DNA from: an uncultured Thermoguttaceae bacterium
Lineage (GTDB): Bacteria > Planctomycetota > Planctomycetia > Pirellulales > Thermoguttaceae
DNA: 64,000 nucleotides
Reading direction: 5' to 3'
Assembly (NCBI GenBank): GCA_938084835.1
Contig: CALKER010000010.1
Location: 124,001 to 188,000, forward strand
How positions within the stretch are numbered: the first letter of the stretch is position 1; every line of letters starts with the position of its first letter. A model generated the notes under the pieces. It saw nothing but the letters and a program-made list of their open reading frames with translations, was not told the DNA's origin and did not search any database. Both the position numbers and the translations under genes were made by a program. Positions 39,902 through 49,776 of this stretch are shown here, one piece after another.

Positions 39902-40623
39902 AGACCGAAAGTCCTGTCCTCACGTGGCTCTGCCTTTGTCACGTTCTTTTCCGGCGGTTGGGGTAAATATAAGAGCGAGCCAGGTTCTGGGTCGGCCAAA
40001 CTCTAATCGACGGTCAACTTTACTCCCGAAGTCACCTCGCAGCAAGCGGCAGGAATTTTGCCTGCTGTGATTTCCAGAAGCCCCGTCGCTCAATGTGCCT
40101 TATGACCGGGAAGCCGGCTGTCGGTGAGCTCCTTGCGGCAAAATTTGTTTTGCCGGGTGTGCTCAAGAAGTTAGAAAGAAGTAGGGAAGCGATCTCCCCT
40201 GCGCTACAAAAACTAAGCACGGAACCTGCGAGTTCGGTGTTATCCCGCGATTTATCGCAGGGGCTACTCAAAGTGCCTCAGAGCCTTCGATTAAGCCCAT
40301 TTTTTTCTAGGCGACGGCGACACCCCCACGCACCCGTCAGGGCAAAGCTATTCGCATGGGCACGGCTTGGTCGAAGTTTCTAGACTCATAATCTTCGCCT
40401 CGCCGGCGCTTGGCCCGGCCACCCTGGAGGCACTCACAGTTTTACAGCGGCTTCGGAGGGATGATTCCGAGGGCGACTCCCGAGTGGCCCGCAAGCTCAT
40501 AGGCTTGGGCAAGCAACCGGTTATGGTTTAAGATGGGATATTCGCGCCGGGATTCGGCTGGTGCGGATTGGAAGGCGACGGTCGGAGTGGAACCTCTGTT
40601 TCATTCTTTAGTTTGAGGTCGCC
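39902..40623. other. Divergent intergenic region before pyrD
   Basis: No gene is supported and no repeat stands out. It must carry promoters for both flanking genes. Confidence 0.5.
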
Positions 40624-41616
40624 ATGAGTTTTGACTCGGAGAATGAGCCTCTCGACGTAGACCTTCATGTAGAAATCGGCACCCTACGATTAAGAAACCC
40701 GATTATGGTGGCCTCGGGGACATTCGGGTTAGGCTGGGAGCTCCGACATGTGCTTCCCGTCAATCAACTGGGCGCGATTGTCCCGAAGACTGTGACTCGA
40801 GAGCCGCGACGTGGAAATCCACCCCCGCGTATCGTGGAAACCCCCGGGGGACTGCTTAACTCAATCGGGCTAGACAATGATGGTATCGATGCTTTTATTA
40901 GTAAACATTTACCCGTTTTGGCGGAACTAGGGTGCCCGGTAATTATCAGCATTGCGGGCAAGTCAATTAAGGAATTCGGAGAATTAGCGGAGGTCATTGA
41001 AGCTGCTCGCGCAGCTAACGCCCTCGAACTAAATATTTCTTGTCCGAATGTCGCCGGCGGGATTGACTTCGCAACTGAGGCAGGATTGTGCGAGCGAGTC
41101 GTGACTGAAGTTAAAAAGAGGACGCGGCTTCCGCTGCTTGCCAAGTTGACTGTCAATGTTACCGATATTGTGAGCATCGCTCGTGCAGCTTGGAATGCCG
41201 GTGCAGACGGCGTGGTGGTGGCAAATACGCTTCTGGGAATGTCAGTTGATTGGCGCAAAAGAATTCCTCGTTTGGGGGGAATTATGGGTGGGCTTAGTGG
41301 GCCTGCGGTCAAGCCGATAGTCCTTCGGGCAGTATACCAGGTTGCCCGGTCCATGACGGTGCCCATCGTTGCAAGTGGGGGAATTTCCAATCTCGATGAC
41401 TGCATGGAGTTTCTGGTCGTGGGAGCCACGGCCGTTCAACTAGGCACCGTGAATTTTTATAATCCTTGGGCAATTAGTGATATTTTGGAGGGTCTGCCAA
41501 GAGCAATTAGGGAGTTGGGTGCTAGGTCGGTTCGGGAGGTGGTGGGGTCTCTTCGGAGGTTAGGTGCGGAGAAGAATAGCTTTGCGGTGCTAAAAGAAAA
41601 TGAGCGAGCACTCTAG
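40624..41616 (+). CDS. pyrD: Dihydroorotate dehydrogenase, class 1B type catalytic subunit
   Basis: FMN enzyme that oxidises dihydroorotate to orotate in pyrimidine synthesis. The barrel motifs are NPIMVASGTFGLG, the substrate loop TPGGLLNSIGLDNDG, the catalytic-base loop ELNISCPNVAGG (cysteine, as in class 1 enzymes), LAKLTVNVTDI, GGLSGPAVKPI and IVASGGISNLDD. The cysteine base and the overall motif order fit the NAD-linked PyrDB type, which normally works with the iron-sulfur flavoprotein PyrK; no pyrK gene is in the window. The ATG follows GAGGTCGCC. The length of 330 is slightly above the usual 300-310, owing to a short C-terminal extension. Confidence 0.92.
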   Translation: MSFDSENEPLDVDLHVEIGTLRLRNPIMVASGTFGLGWELRHVLPVNQLGAIVPKTVTREPRRGNPPPRIVETPGGLLNSIGLDNDGIDAFISKHLPVLAELGCPVIISIAGKSIKEFGELAEVIEAARAANALELNISCPNVAGGIDFATEAGLCERVVTEVKKRTRLPLLAKLTVNVTDIVSIARAAWNAGADGVVVANTLLGMSVDWRKRIPRLGGIMGGLSGPAVKPIVLRAVYQVARSMTVPIVASGGISNLDDCMEFLVVGATAVQLGTVNFYNPWAISDILEGLPRAIRELGARSVREVVGSLRRLGAEKNSFAVLKENERAL

Positions 41617-42008
41617 GCCGTGGAAAACCATGGGATGTTTGGGCGGGACTACCACCTTGCCAGTTATAACGTTGGGTCGCCTGGGCCCTTCTGGTTTTCC
41701 GGGGCTATCGGTGTTTCAGCTAGGGCGGGTTTAAAGCCGGCCGTGAATGTTTACAACATAAAAACCAATGTGGGGATAACATCAAGCGTAGATGGGGATC
41801 ACTTAAATGCCGGAAAATTGTGGCGGCACCCCTAAATGCATGGATCGGGACTTCGGCGATCGTGGTCAGCCCACCGCTCCTGGGGTGAACCGGCTTTAAG
41901 CACGTTTGAATGACTTCGAGCGGAATCCGTTGTGCATCGTAAGGTCGGAAATTGATGCCCTGACTTGGGGTATTTGTAAATCAGTAATCTGGAGGACGAC
42001 TTGCATCC
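41617..42008. other. Intergenic region pyrD-trpS
   Basis: No gene, terminator or promoter is clearly visible. Confidence 0.5.
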
Positions 42009-42977
42009 ATGCGAGTGCTTTCCGGAATTCAACCCACGGGTCGCTTTCACTGGGGGAATTATTTCGGTGCGATCCGGCAATACGTTCAACTACAATTTCA
42101 GGCCGAGGAGGCGTTTTACTTCATCGCCAATCTCCATGCATTGACGACCATCCGGGACAAGGAACTCCTGCGGCAATACACCATCGAAGCAGCAATTGAT
42201 CTGCTCGCCTTGGGGATCGATCCGAATCGAGCGACGCTTTTTGTTCAGTCGGACGTGCCCCAGGTGTGCGAACTTTGCTGGTTACTGATGACAGTCACAC
42301 CGGTCGGCCTGCTTGAGCGCTGCCACGCTTATAAGGACAAGAAAGCCAAAGGACTGCCGGCCGATGCTGGGCTTTTCACCTATCCGGTGCTTCAGGCGGC
42401 AGACATTCTCGCCTATGATTCGGACACGGTACCGGTTGGGGAGGATCAGGTACAGCACATTGAGGTGTGCCGGGATATTGCCGGTAGTTTTAATAGCCGT
42501 TTTGGGCCGGTCTTTGTCTTGCCGGAAGCCCGCGTCATGGAGGATGCGGCCCGCGTGCCGGGAATCGACGGCGAGAAAATGTCAAAAAGTTATAACAACA
42601 CGATCGACATTTTCGACCCGCCCGAGGTAGTCCGCAAAAAAGTGATGCGGATTAAGACCGACTGTCGGCCTCCGGAAGAGCCTAAAGATCCGGAAACGGA
42701 TAACTTGTTCCAGCTTTATGCCTTATTTGCCTCCGACTCGGCGCGCGAGGCAATGGCTAATAAGTACCGACAAGGTGGATTCGGGTACGCAGAGGTCAAG
42801 ACGGCTTTGGCCGATGTGGCTGCCGATTATTTCGCCGAGGCACGTGAACGACGGCGGGAGCTTGAGGCCAAGCCCCAAGTGGTCCGGGAAATCCTCGGCG
42901 ACGGCGCGGCAAAGGCCAGACGCAAGGCCGCAGAAGTGCTGCGGCGGGCCCAAGAGGCCTGCGGAATTCTCTACTAA
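42009..42977 (+). CDS. trpS: Tryptophan-tRNA ligase
   Basis: Class I aminoacyl-tRNA synthetase that charges tRNA-Trp. The HIGH-equivalent segment is [16 protein letters not shown], with His-Trp-Gly-Asn where most have His-Leu-Gly-Asn. The tryptophan-site segment [13 protein letters not shown] and the KMSKS loop [10 protein letters not shown] are intact, followed by the helical anticodon-binding region. At 322 residues it is the usual bacterial length. GGAGGACG lies about ten bases before the ATG. A small perfect hairpin (CTTTCC...GGAAAG, 42997-43014) follows the gene. Confidence 0.95.
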   Translation: MRVLSGIQPTGRFHWGNYFGAIRQYVQLQFQAEEAFYFIANLHALTTIRDKELLRQYTIEAAIDLLALGIDPNRATLFVQSDVPQVCELCWLLMTVTPVGLLERCHAYKDKKAKGLPADAGLFTYPVLQAADILAYDSDTVPVGEDQVQHIEVCRDIAGSFNSRFGPVFVLPEARVMEDAARVPGIDGEKMSKSYNNTIDIFDPPEVVRKKVMRIKTDCRPPEEPKDPETDNLFQLYALFASDSAREAMANKYRQGGFGYAEVKTALADVAADYFAEARERRRELEAKPQVVREILGDGAAKARRKAAEVLRRAQEACGILY

Positions 42978-43246
42978 CACAGGTACCGAATAAGAGCTTT
43001 CCCGAAGCGGAAAGTGAACCCGGGACCCCTGTTGAGAGACAGGTTCTAAAAAAGCGCCGCGTTTAAACCGGATCTGATAATGCTGAGCTTGGTGGGGAGC
43101 TGCGTTGCCGAACCCTTTATCGGGGCAAGGAGGGATTTCCCCCCGTTTTGCAAACTGTTCTTCCGTCATAATAACTTGACCGTGATGAGCGAACTAGTGA
43201 AACCCGTCAACTAGAGGCATTGCCTGGTTGCTTTCCATGGAAACTA

Positions 43247-43633
43247 ATGGACGTTTTCGGGATCGGGACTGAGATTACAGAATGTGTTCGGATAGCCCGG
43301 CTTATTGACAAGCACGGTGAGCAGTTCCTTCATCGTACGTTTACACTTGAGGAAATTCGTTGGTGTCAACTACAGGGCCAGTGGATCCAACAATACACAG
43401 CCCGTTGGGCGGCGAAGCAGGCAGTGGTCAAGGCTCTTGGACTGGCGGGGATGCGTGGGATCAGTTGGCCGGACATTGAAATCCTTTCCGACGGTTCTGG
43501 CCAGTATCGTGTAAGGCTTCTCGGCGGGATCAAGGAGGCGGCCGAGACTGTGGGGGTGGGGAAGGTCTTGGTAACCATTTCCCACTGTCGCACGCATGCT
43601 ACCGCCTTTGCGATCGCCATAAAGGGAGAGTGA
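43247..43633 (+). CDS. acpS: Holo-[acyl-carrier-protein] synthase-like protein with altered metal site
   Basis: AcpS transfers the 4'-phosphopantetheine arm of CoA to acyl carrier protein. The 128-residue product has the family start FGIGTEITECVRI, the central WAAKQAVVKALG and the ending LVTISHCRTHATAFAIA. Two residues that bind magnesium in well-studied AcpS (Asp9 and Glu58 in Escherichia coli numbering, which match here) are Glu9 and Gln58 (codon CAG). Asp-to-Glu may be tolerated, while Gln at 58 would weaken metal binding. The ATG at 43247 fits family length; an upstream TTG at 43220 is closer to AGAGG. It is 270 bp after trpS, same strand. Confidence 0.85.
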   Translation: MDVFGIGTEITECVRIARLIDKHGEQFLHRTFTLEEIRWCQLQGQWIQQYTARWAAKQAVVKALGLAGMRGISWPDIEILSDGSGQYRVRLLGGIKEAAETVGVGKVLVTISHCRTHATAFAIAIKGE

Positions 43634-44265
43634 CTTCGTTGGTTGAAGGGGCTGCGCCCGGCGTGGCTGGAAAAGATCGCGGCTCAAGCAAACTAGTCCC
43701 CAATCCGGCAGAGCGGCGACGCTTTCGCCATCGTATCCTCGTTCAACGGGACAAGTCTGAGCCAGATTTTTCAACAGGGTAACATCCCCAAAAGGGGGGA
43801 GAAATAATCTCCTAGTTGTAAAAAATCCGCCGATTAAAGAATTACTGGATTCTCAGCTTTTCAGCCGAAATTTTTCCTTTTGTGGGATGCTCCCGACTCC
43901 CCGGCTTCAGGGGGCCAGCCTTGCCACACGGTTGTCCCAATGGGGCTTGGTAGTCCGTTGAGAAAGCTAACTATCTGCCTAAAACAGGTAGGGAATTTGT
44001 ACAGTTGTTTGAAGCACCGAGATGACGGGCGTACTCTTGGAGGTAAAACTTCGGAAGTTCGATCAGTGCAGAAGGCTGGGACCCGTGCCGTTTACTCGAT
44101 GAGGCTCAGCCAGGCTCGGGGAGAGCTTCTGACCGATTTGTCGGTCTTTCCGAGAGGAAGAAAAGGCACCCTCAGCACATTTAGTTTTAAGGCCGGGCTG
44201 GCTTCAAACTGTTTTTTTGTTCACTATGCTATCTGGAGATCCAGATCGTAGTCTGAATCAAATGT
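43634..44265. other. Convergent intergenic region acpS / kdtA
   Basis: No gene is supported. Two small hairpins are visible: CCCC-AAAA-GGGG near 43789-43800, and ATCTGG-AGAT-CCAGAT at 44231-44246, the latter 20 bp beyond the kdtA stop. Neither has a proper U-tract. Confidence 0.5.
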
Positions 44266-45627
44266 TCAGGCAGCTGACCTTTCCCGATTGGCCCAAGGGC
44301 TTCGCATAAGAAAGGGACGAAGTTTTAGGAGCGTGCGGGAAGTAGCACCCTGATTTTGCAGCACCACCTGACGAGCACGTTCCCCCATCGCCTGAGCCAC
44401 GTCAGGGAGTTGTAAACACCACTGGACGAATGCGGTCAATTCCTGTTGGTTACGGACCACTCGAGCGGCGTCGGCAGCAAGGAGGAGTTCCACAACATCC
44501 TTAAAGTTCTGCGTAAATGGGCCAAAGGATAGGGCGGCTCCGTAAGCCGCAGGCTCGATCATGTTTTGGCCTCCGCGATTTCCCAGACTTCCGCCCACAT
44601 AAGCAATGTCCGCAAGGCCCCACCATGCTTTAAGTTCGCCCACTGTGTCCACAAGAAGTACGCGAGCCTGTGGATCCGCACCGCGGCCATCCAGTTCTGT
44701 GCGGCGCTGCCATGTTGTTCCGGCCACGTCCAACAAACGGGCTACCTCCCCAAAGCGATGTGGATGGCGGGGGACCAAAATGAGCCGAAGTTGAGGATAT
44801 CGTCCCCGTAAGGCCCGAAAGGTGTTGAGGGCCAGGGCTTCTTCGGGGGCTTGCGTGCTGCCGGCCAGAAAGACCACGTCGCCCGGCTGAATCCCTGCAA
44901 GCCGACGAAAATGGTTACTCTCTGGATTGTCTCGCCGTGTCTGCACACCGTCGAATTTCATAGATCCTGTGACCACCACGCGATCACGGGCCACTCCGAG
45001 GGTTATGAATCGTTCGGCATAGTTTGGCGACTGTGCGCACACGCAGTCGATCATGCGAAACACAGGATGCATGAAACGGTGCACGAGCAAGTAGCGACGA
45101 AAGCTGCGAGCGCTCAACCTCCCATTAATGACCGCGACACTGGCCCCTGAGCGCTTGGCTGCAGAGATTAAGTTAGGCCAGATCTCAAGCTCGGTTAGCA
45201 CAATCAGGGTCGGACGAATTCGCCGTATAGCACGTCGCGTTGCCCATGTGAAATCCAGCGGGCAGTAGAAAACACGGAGATCTGGGAATTTCGTTCGCGC
45301 AACGGCCATTCCCGTGGCGGTGGTAGTGGAGATTACGCAATCAAAGTGCGGATACTCGCGTACAAGTTGGTCTACGAGAGGCGCAAGAAGATTCACCTCG
45401 CCCACGCTCACAGCGTGCATCCAAATACACGGCTGCGCTTCCGTTCGACAGGGGATCAGGCCAAGGAATTTTTCCTTCCAACCCTCGCGATATTTTCCCT
45501 TGCATATCATTTGATAAAGCAGGTAGGGTGAGACGACCGTCAAGGTCGCCCCGTATGCAAGGTTGAAAAGCCAGCCGGCCACGCCTGCGACCCTCCTGGT
45601 CCTGGCAATCTTTTGATCAGAACCCAA
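44266..45627 (-). CDS. kdtA: 3-deoxy-D-manno-octulosonic acid (Kdo) transferase
   Basis: Inner-membrane glycosyltransferase (GT30) that attaches Kdo to the lipid A precursor. An N-terminal membrane anchor (about residues 14-40) precedes the GT-B fold. The catalytic-base segment WMHAVSVGEV and the acceptor loop LTELEIWPNL are typical. So are the C-domain pieces LAGSTQAPEE, LVPRHPHRFGEV and the donor loop YVGGSLGNRGGQNMIEPAAYG. At 453 residues it is slightly longer than usual. The start is a TTG; no better ATG lies nearby, so the N-terminus is uncertain. It implies a lipopolysaccharide-type outer membrane. Confidence 0.92.
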   Translation of the reverse strand: MGSDQKIARTRRVAGVAGWLFNLAYGATLTVVSPYLLYQMICKGKYREGWKEKFLGLIPCRTEAQPCIWMHAVSVGEVNLLAPLVDQLVREYPHFDCVISTTTATGMAVARTKFPDLRVFYCPLDFTWATRRAIRRIRPTLIVLTELEIWPNLISAAKRSGASVAVINGRLSARSFRRYLLVHRFMHPVFRMIDCVCAQSPNYAERFITLGVARDRVVVTGSMKFDGVQTRRDNPESNHFRRLAGIQPGDVVFLAGSTQAPEEALALNTFRALRGRYPQLRLILVPRHPHRFGEVARLLDVAGTTWQRRTELDGRGADPQARVLLVDTVGELKAWWGLADIAYVGGSLGNRGGQNMIEPAAYGAALSFGPFTQNFKDVVELLLAADAARVVRNQQELTAFVQWCLQLPDVAQAMGERARQVVLQNQGATSRTLLKLRPFLMRSPWANRERSAA

Positions 45628-45850
45628 GTTAGTTCTGGCCTTGTGTTCCCGTGTGAGCTAACGCATCTGTCGGCTTGGACCCTCGCCCGAACGGAGGTTG
45701 CTCGGGACTTCCATTAACTTTCCTCGTAGCGCGTTACTATTCTGGATCGCGAAGAGTTTATATCGAAAGAGATCGATGGGAAAAGACCGATATCGCTCAG
45801 CCGCCACCCAGCTAGATGGGCACCCCCGCCTTGGCCTAGGTATGGCTGAC

Positions 45851-46756
45851 TCATTGGAAAGCACGCGAATCGTCCGGGGCCATCATTTCGCAGAATACTC
45901 TATAGTCAATGCCTTCGTCGATAAACTGCTGCCGCCCGCTTGCAAAAGTGGCATTCACCCCACCAGGATGCTCGCTCGATGGCCGCGTCAAATACAAATA
46001 ATTGCCCTCGGGGGTCACATTTGGATCGCCTCGGTCCCGGCACTGATTAATCCACCAGCACCCGCTGCCGGCGAGCCCTTCCAAGCTCCACAAGGTGCCT
46101 ACATCATTTCGGCTTAATGGCGTCACTTGACCCTGCCCAGCAAGTATCGGAGACCAGAATGTCGCGTTGAGATTCTCCGTTAACATCAGAGTTGCGTCGG
46201 CACCATCAACCAAGTTCTCCGTTTGAACGCTGAGGGTAGATTTCAGTTGATCGTGAGTCAAGTCGAAGAAAAGGCCGGCGGCTTTCAACAGTTTCGCTTT
46301 ACTGAGATCTTTAAGCACTTGATCTTCAGTTAAATCAGCCCGACCGCAATTAACTACAAAACTCAACCCGTTTGGACTTAAATTGGTGTCGCTCGGGCAT
46401 TGAAGGACAGGAAGACCGGTCGAGCCGGTCTGCGCTACTTTTTGGGCGAGACTTACATTGGGATCCCTCCATAATCTCCAAAGTTCTTGCTCGCCCAGGT
46501 ACGGGAAGAGCATCACAGTCCACGGCAAATTGCTTACACCCCCAAACTTGTTGCGGTAGCCGGGCAATTGCCCTCGAGCATTCTCGAACTGATGCATAGC
46601 CAGGGCAATCTGCTTCTGATTATTGAGGCAGGTGGCCCGTCGGGCCGATTCACGCCCCCGAACCACCGCCGGCAACAAAAGGCCGGCTAACATGGCCACT
46701 ATCACTACAACGACCAGAAGCTCGACCAGCGTAAAGGCCTTTCGTTGTTCGAACAT
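45851..46756 (-). CDS. DUF1559 prepilin-like protein (1)
   Basis: A 301-residue member of the large planctomycete DUF1559 family. The N-terminus [19 protein letters not shown] is a type IV prepilin-like leader with an A-F rather than G-F junction, followed by one transmembrane helix and the arginine-rich [18 protein letters not shown]. The C-terminal hallmark SEHPGGVNATFASGRQQFIDEG is present, but with Ser-Gly where most members have Asp-Gly. Function of the family is unknown; pseudopilin or surface-matrix roles are proposed. GGGGGGAATT precedes the ATG. It is divergent from a second DUF1559 gene across 936 bp. Confidence 0.9.
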   Translation of the reverse strand: MFEQRKAFTLVELLVVVVIVAMLAGLLLPAVVRGRESARRATCLNNQKQIALAMHQFENARGQLPGYRNKFGGVSNLPWTVMLFPYLGEQELWRLWRDPNVSLAQKVAQTGSTGLPVLQCPSDTNLSPNGLSFVVNCGRADLTEDQVLKDLSKAKLLKAAGLFFDLTHDQLKSTLSVQTENLVDGADATLMLTENLNATFWSPILAGQGQVTPLSRNDVGTLWSLEGLAGSGCWWINQCRDRGDPNVTPEGNYLYLTRPSSEHPGGVNATFASGRQQFIDEGIDYRVFCEMMAPDDSRAFQ

Positions 46757-47409
46757 AATTCCCCCCACGTTGTTTGAGATAGAATTCCGCTGAAGATACA
46801 TTCCCTTCCCGTGGCTCATTGTAAAGATTCCCCGCAAAAAGGGAAGCAAATTTTAGGCCTTTCCGGCCAATATCGGCATCATTCCCATTAAAGGTATCCC
46901 CACGTTTTGGTTAATCGGATGTACTCTCTGGTTGGGTTTTAGTTAGAAGCCGGTCAGTCGCCAAGCGTTTTTCCTCCTTCGCGCCTAGGTTTCTACAGAT
47001 GAGGTTCGGGTCAAAGGTACTACGCCGATAAATCTAGCGCGGAGTAGGGCCAAAATTTGCGAAATGCGGGTTCACAGGGCACGGAAATTCGCTGAGGGGT
47101 GTTTCCGGCATGCAAGTTGCAACCCCTAGAGGTAGGACTTTCTGCCTGAGTTTGGTAGGTTTAGTTTGGTACAAGAGGGGCAGGGTACAGAGCTTCACAG
47201 TCCCGGTTTAACTTTCGAAGGCACTAGCTTCGAGAGAGTTTAAAGGGGCTAGGAACTACCAACATGTGTTGCAATTTGAAACAGTTTGGTGCAATTTTTC
47301 GGGGCGCTGTTTGGCCCGAAACTAAGAGCACCAAGAAAAGCCTAGCAGTTGGTAGCTCGCATCCTCGGTGGAATTCTTAACGCCTCAGACAAAGCGCGCA
47401 TTAAACAGA

Positions 47410-47462
47410 GGCACTTCAACAAGTCAGCTGCAAAGGGTGGCATTTCAAGGAGTCAGCTGCAA
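47410..47462. repeat. Imperfect tandem repeat, 29 bp period
   Basis: GGCACTTCAACAAGTCAGCTGCAA and GGCATTTCAAGGAGTCAGCTGCAA start at 47410 and 47439. The shared AGTCAGCTGCAA core contains the palindrome CAGCTG. Confidence 0.75.
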
Positions 47463-47570
47463 GTATTTTGGTGAGCCCCCGGGGACCCTGTGAAGACGTG
47501 ATCGTTAAAGGGATGTGATAAAAGTTTGTGATTGGAGCCAATCTGTCAGGCAGGGATTCAACTAGGTTGT

Positions 47571-47599
47571 TTGACAGTTTTTAGTGTAGTTGATAAATT
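47571..47599 (+). promoter_or_regulatory. Sigma-70 promoter of DUF1559 gene 2
   Basis: A consensus TTGACA (47571-47576), a 17 bp spacer and TAAATT (47594-47599). Initiation near 47606 would leave a leader of about 87 nt before the ATG. Confidence 0.65.
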
Positions 47600-47692
47600 T
47601 ACAAGGGGCTGTCGTGGCCAGTGTCTGCCGGCGAAACGTCGAATTTCCGAGGGTTGGGATTGCGCACTTGCATTTGGGGAGGAGATGATCTC

Positions 47693-48733
47693 ATGAAAAG
47701 AGGCCGCCACGCCGCGTTCACGCTTGTCGAGCTTCTGGTCGTAATAAGCATCATAGGGATGCTTGTTGCCTTACTTCTGCCGGCCGTTCAAACCTCTCGG
47801 GAGGCGGGCCGCCGGACTGTTTGTCTTAATAACCAAAAGCAAATTTCTTTAGCGTTGCTCCAATACGAAGGTCGAAGAGGGCGCTTTCCGGGGTGGCGAA
47901 ATCAAATGATTGGGACAGATATGTCGACCGGGGAGCCTTTTTATAGGGTGGTGGGGGTCATTCCGGAGATTTTTGCAGAGCTCGATCAAAGTGCTCTAGC
48001 TAGTCAGTGGCGCGAGAGTGCCCAGCCGCAAATCGTCCTGCTTCCTTTTGCTCTTTGCCCCAGCGATACCACAGTGCGTCGTGAAGCAACCACGGGGGAT
48101 TCCAGTTATGTTTTCAACTGTGGCGTCCCAGACGAACTAATTAGTGATCCGGAGATGGGAAACCGACAAATAAACCGTAATGGTCCGTGGGCTGGGGTCT
48201 TCCATAACCTGTTCCCGGATCCCAATCAAGAGTCGATACATCCAGAGTTGCTGCAGCATACGGTTTCTTTGGATTACATAACGTCCAAAGATGGTTCGTC
48301 GTATACTTTGCTGTTAGGCGAGCGACTGGATCCCTCAAATCGCCCCCCACAACCCGGTTCTGCCTTCCAAGGCTGGAGTTATACACCGGGCACGTCGGAT
48401 GATAAGTATTACGTTGGCTTCGTGTGGTTTTGGAACTCTCAGACTCTTTCGCGGAATCAAATAACTCCTACGACGCCCGCCGGTATTAATGCTGATCGAG
48501 ATCTTTTCCTGTCTCCACGGTATGGGCCTCGGTTGAGCTCGAATCATCCTGGGGGAGTGGTTGTATCGTTTTGTGATGGCCGACAAATCTTCCTTCGGGA
48601 AGGGATTGATTATGGGGTGTACAGTCACATGATGACGCCCTGGAGCAAGCGAGCTGGGCGAGTAATTTCAGATGTTAATAGTTCGTTGGGGCCATTCCTT
48701 GCGAGTCAGCTATTCGATCCTGCGGCGTTGTAA
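47693..48733 (+). CDS. DUF1559 prepilin-like protein (2)
   Basis: A 346-residue DUF1559 protein. The start [22 protein letters not shown] is a prepilin-type leader and helix; [25 protein letters not shown] is the conserved post-helix region. The C-terminus has the classic [34 protein letters not shown] with the Asp-Gly pair intact. A signal-recognition or type II/IV export route is expected. GGGGAGGAG precedes the ATG; an upstream in-frame ATG at 47621 is downstream of the promoter but has no family support. Its divergent neighbour is a paralog. Confidence 0.92.
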   Translation: MKRGRHAAFTLVELLVVISIIGMLVALLLPAVQTSREAGRRTVCLNNQKQISLALLQYEGRRGRFPGWRNQMIGTDMSTGEPFYRVVGVIPEIFAELDQSALASQWRESAQPQIVLLPFALCPSDTTVRREATTGDSSYVFNCGVPDELISDPEMGNRQINRNGPWAGVFHNLFPDPNQESIHPELLQHTVSLDYITSKDGSSYTLLLGERLDPSNRPPQPGSAFQGWSYTPGTSDDKYYVGFVWFWNSQTLSRNQITPTTPAGINADRDLFLSPRYGPRLSSNHPGGVVVSFCDGRQIFLREGIDYGVYSHMMTPWSKRAGRVISDVNSSLGPFLASQLFDPAAL

Positions 48734-49227
48734 AAATTGGTTTGTGGATTAAGCTATCTCCGTACTAGGTCTGGATTAGGCGATCCTGAAAGCAGCCGGC
48801 ATAGGTGAACCTTGGAGAGTACCCCGGCAAAAATGCCTTTATCGGCTAATGACTCGGCAAGGTATCGGTAGGGGCCTCGAAAATATCGTTTTAGTCCCGG
48901 GTAGATTTGGCCTGCTCGGTGTTCCCCACTGAGCAGGCCTAATTTGTAAAAAATACAGCCGGCAAACATTTGGCTCTTTTCGACAGACTTTTGGTACGCA
49001 CAAGGACGGCAACTTTCCAGAATCGCTAGGTTAGCAAAATCCGGTTCCTTCGCCTGGCTTGCGGCCGGTTAAACCGGATTCCCAGAGGCGCCATCAGAAG
49101 TATAGGATAAAGTTTTTATCGAATTTTGACGAGACAGCGAAAAGAAGAAGAGTTCAGCAACTAGCGAAGAAAGTGAGGAAGGGAAAATCGCACCGCCACA
49201 CACCAGTTCGTTTTCCAAAGACAAAGT
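48734..49227. other. Convergent intergenic region DUF1559 / rimI
   Basis: Holds the hairpin at 48909-48939. A short, very basic frame at 49059-49271 starts at TTG, overlaps rimI and is probably not a gene. Confidence 0.5.
48909..48939 (+). terminator. Hairpin terminator candidate after DUF1559 gene 2
   Basis: GGCCTGCTCGGT (48909-48920) pairs with ACTGAGCAGGCC (48928-48939) with one G-T wobble and a seven-base loop. It is followed by TAATTTGT, a poor U-tract, and lies 175 bp past the stop codon. Confidence 0.5.
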
Positions 49228-49776
49228 TTACGAGGTCCCCGCCTGATTTAGGAAAGAAGCAATTCGATTGAGGCCCGCTTGCAGTTTAGCCGGCCGTTCA
49301 AGCTTCACGCAGTATTCCATTCGGTAGGCGTCCTCGGGCGAATCATCGTAAAAATTGTGTAAGATAGAAACAGCTCGAAAGCCATTTGCTCGGAAAAAAA
49401 GCTGAGCAGCCAAATTGGTCTCGCGGACCTCTAAGACAATACGTTCCCGGTGCTCGGGCGTTAACTTACTAATCAATTTGGCCACCATCTGAGTCCCTAC
49501 CCCTCTTCGGCGATGAGTCGGGGAAACGGCCAAATTAAGCAGATGTATCTTGTCTTTACACAGTTCGTAAATCATGTACCCTACTGCGGTATGGTTGTAC
49601 TGCGCCACCATACCCACGCAGTTCCGCCGTTTAAGGCACTCGAGAAACTCCGCTTCTGACCAAGGAAATTCGAAACTTTGCTCCTCGATTGCTAGAACTT
49701 CCGGCAAATCACGGCGGATTAACCACCGGATATGAACGTCAAGCCGCTCGCGGATCGTTTGTGGCTCCACTGGCAC
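49228..49776 (-). CDS. rimI: Ribosomal protein S18 alanine N-acetyltransferase-like protein
   Basis: GNAT-family acetyltransferase resembling RimI, which acetylates the N-terminus of ribosomal protein S18. The fold elements are visible: the early acceptor-site segment EEQSFEFPWSEAEFLECL, the acetyl-CoA-binding motif SPTHRRRGVGTQMV (Q/RxxGxG/A pattern) and LEVRETNLAAQLFFRANGF, then the C-terminal tyrosine segment NFYDDSPEDAYRMEY. The start is a GTG with GGGAGG upstream. The C-terminal 25 residues exceed the usual length. In many genomes rimI is beside tsaB or tsaD; here it stands alone, so a different acceptor is possible. Confidence 0.87.
   Translation of the reverse strand: MPVEPQTIRERLDVHIRWLIRRDLPEVLAIEEQSFEFPWSEAEFLECLKRRNCVGMVAQYNHTAVGYMIYELCKDKIHLLNLAVSPTHRRRGVGTQMVAKLISKLTPEHRERIVLEVRETNLAAQLFFRANGFRAVSILHNFYDDSPEDAYRMEYCVKLERPAKLQAGLNRIASFLNQAGTS

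Larger units (their letters stand above)
46757..47692. other. Divergent intergenic region between two DUF1559 genes
   Basis: No gene is supported. It holds a 29-bp-period imperfect tandem repeat (47410-47462) and a strong promoter for the plus-strand gene (47571-47599). Confidence 0.6.

Noticed and set aside
49059..49271. Small basic open frame of 70 codons
   Set aside because: Starts with TTG, has no ribosome site, overlaps the rimI gene end and resembles no known family.
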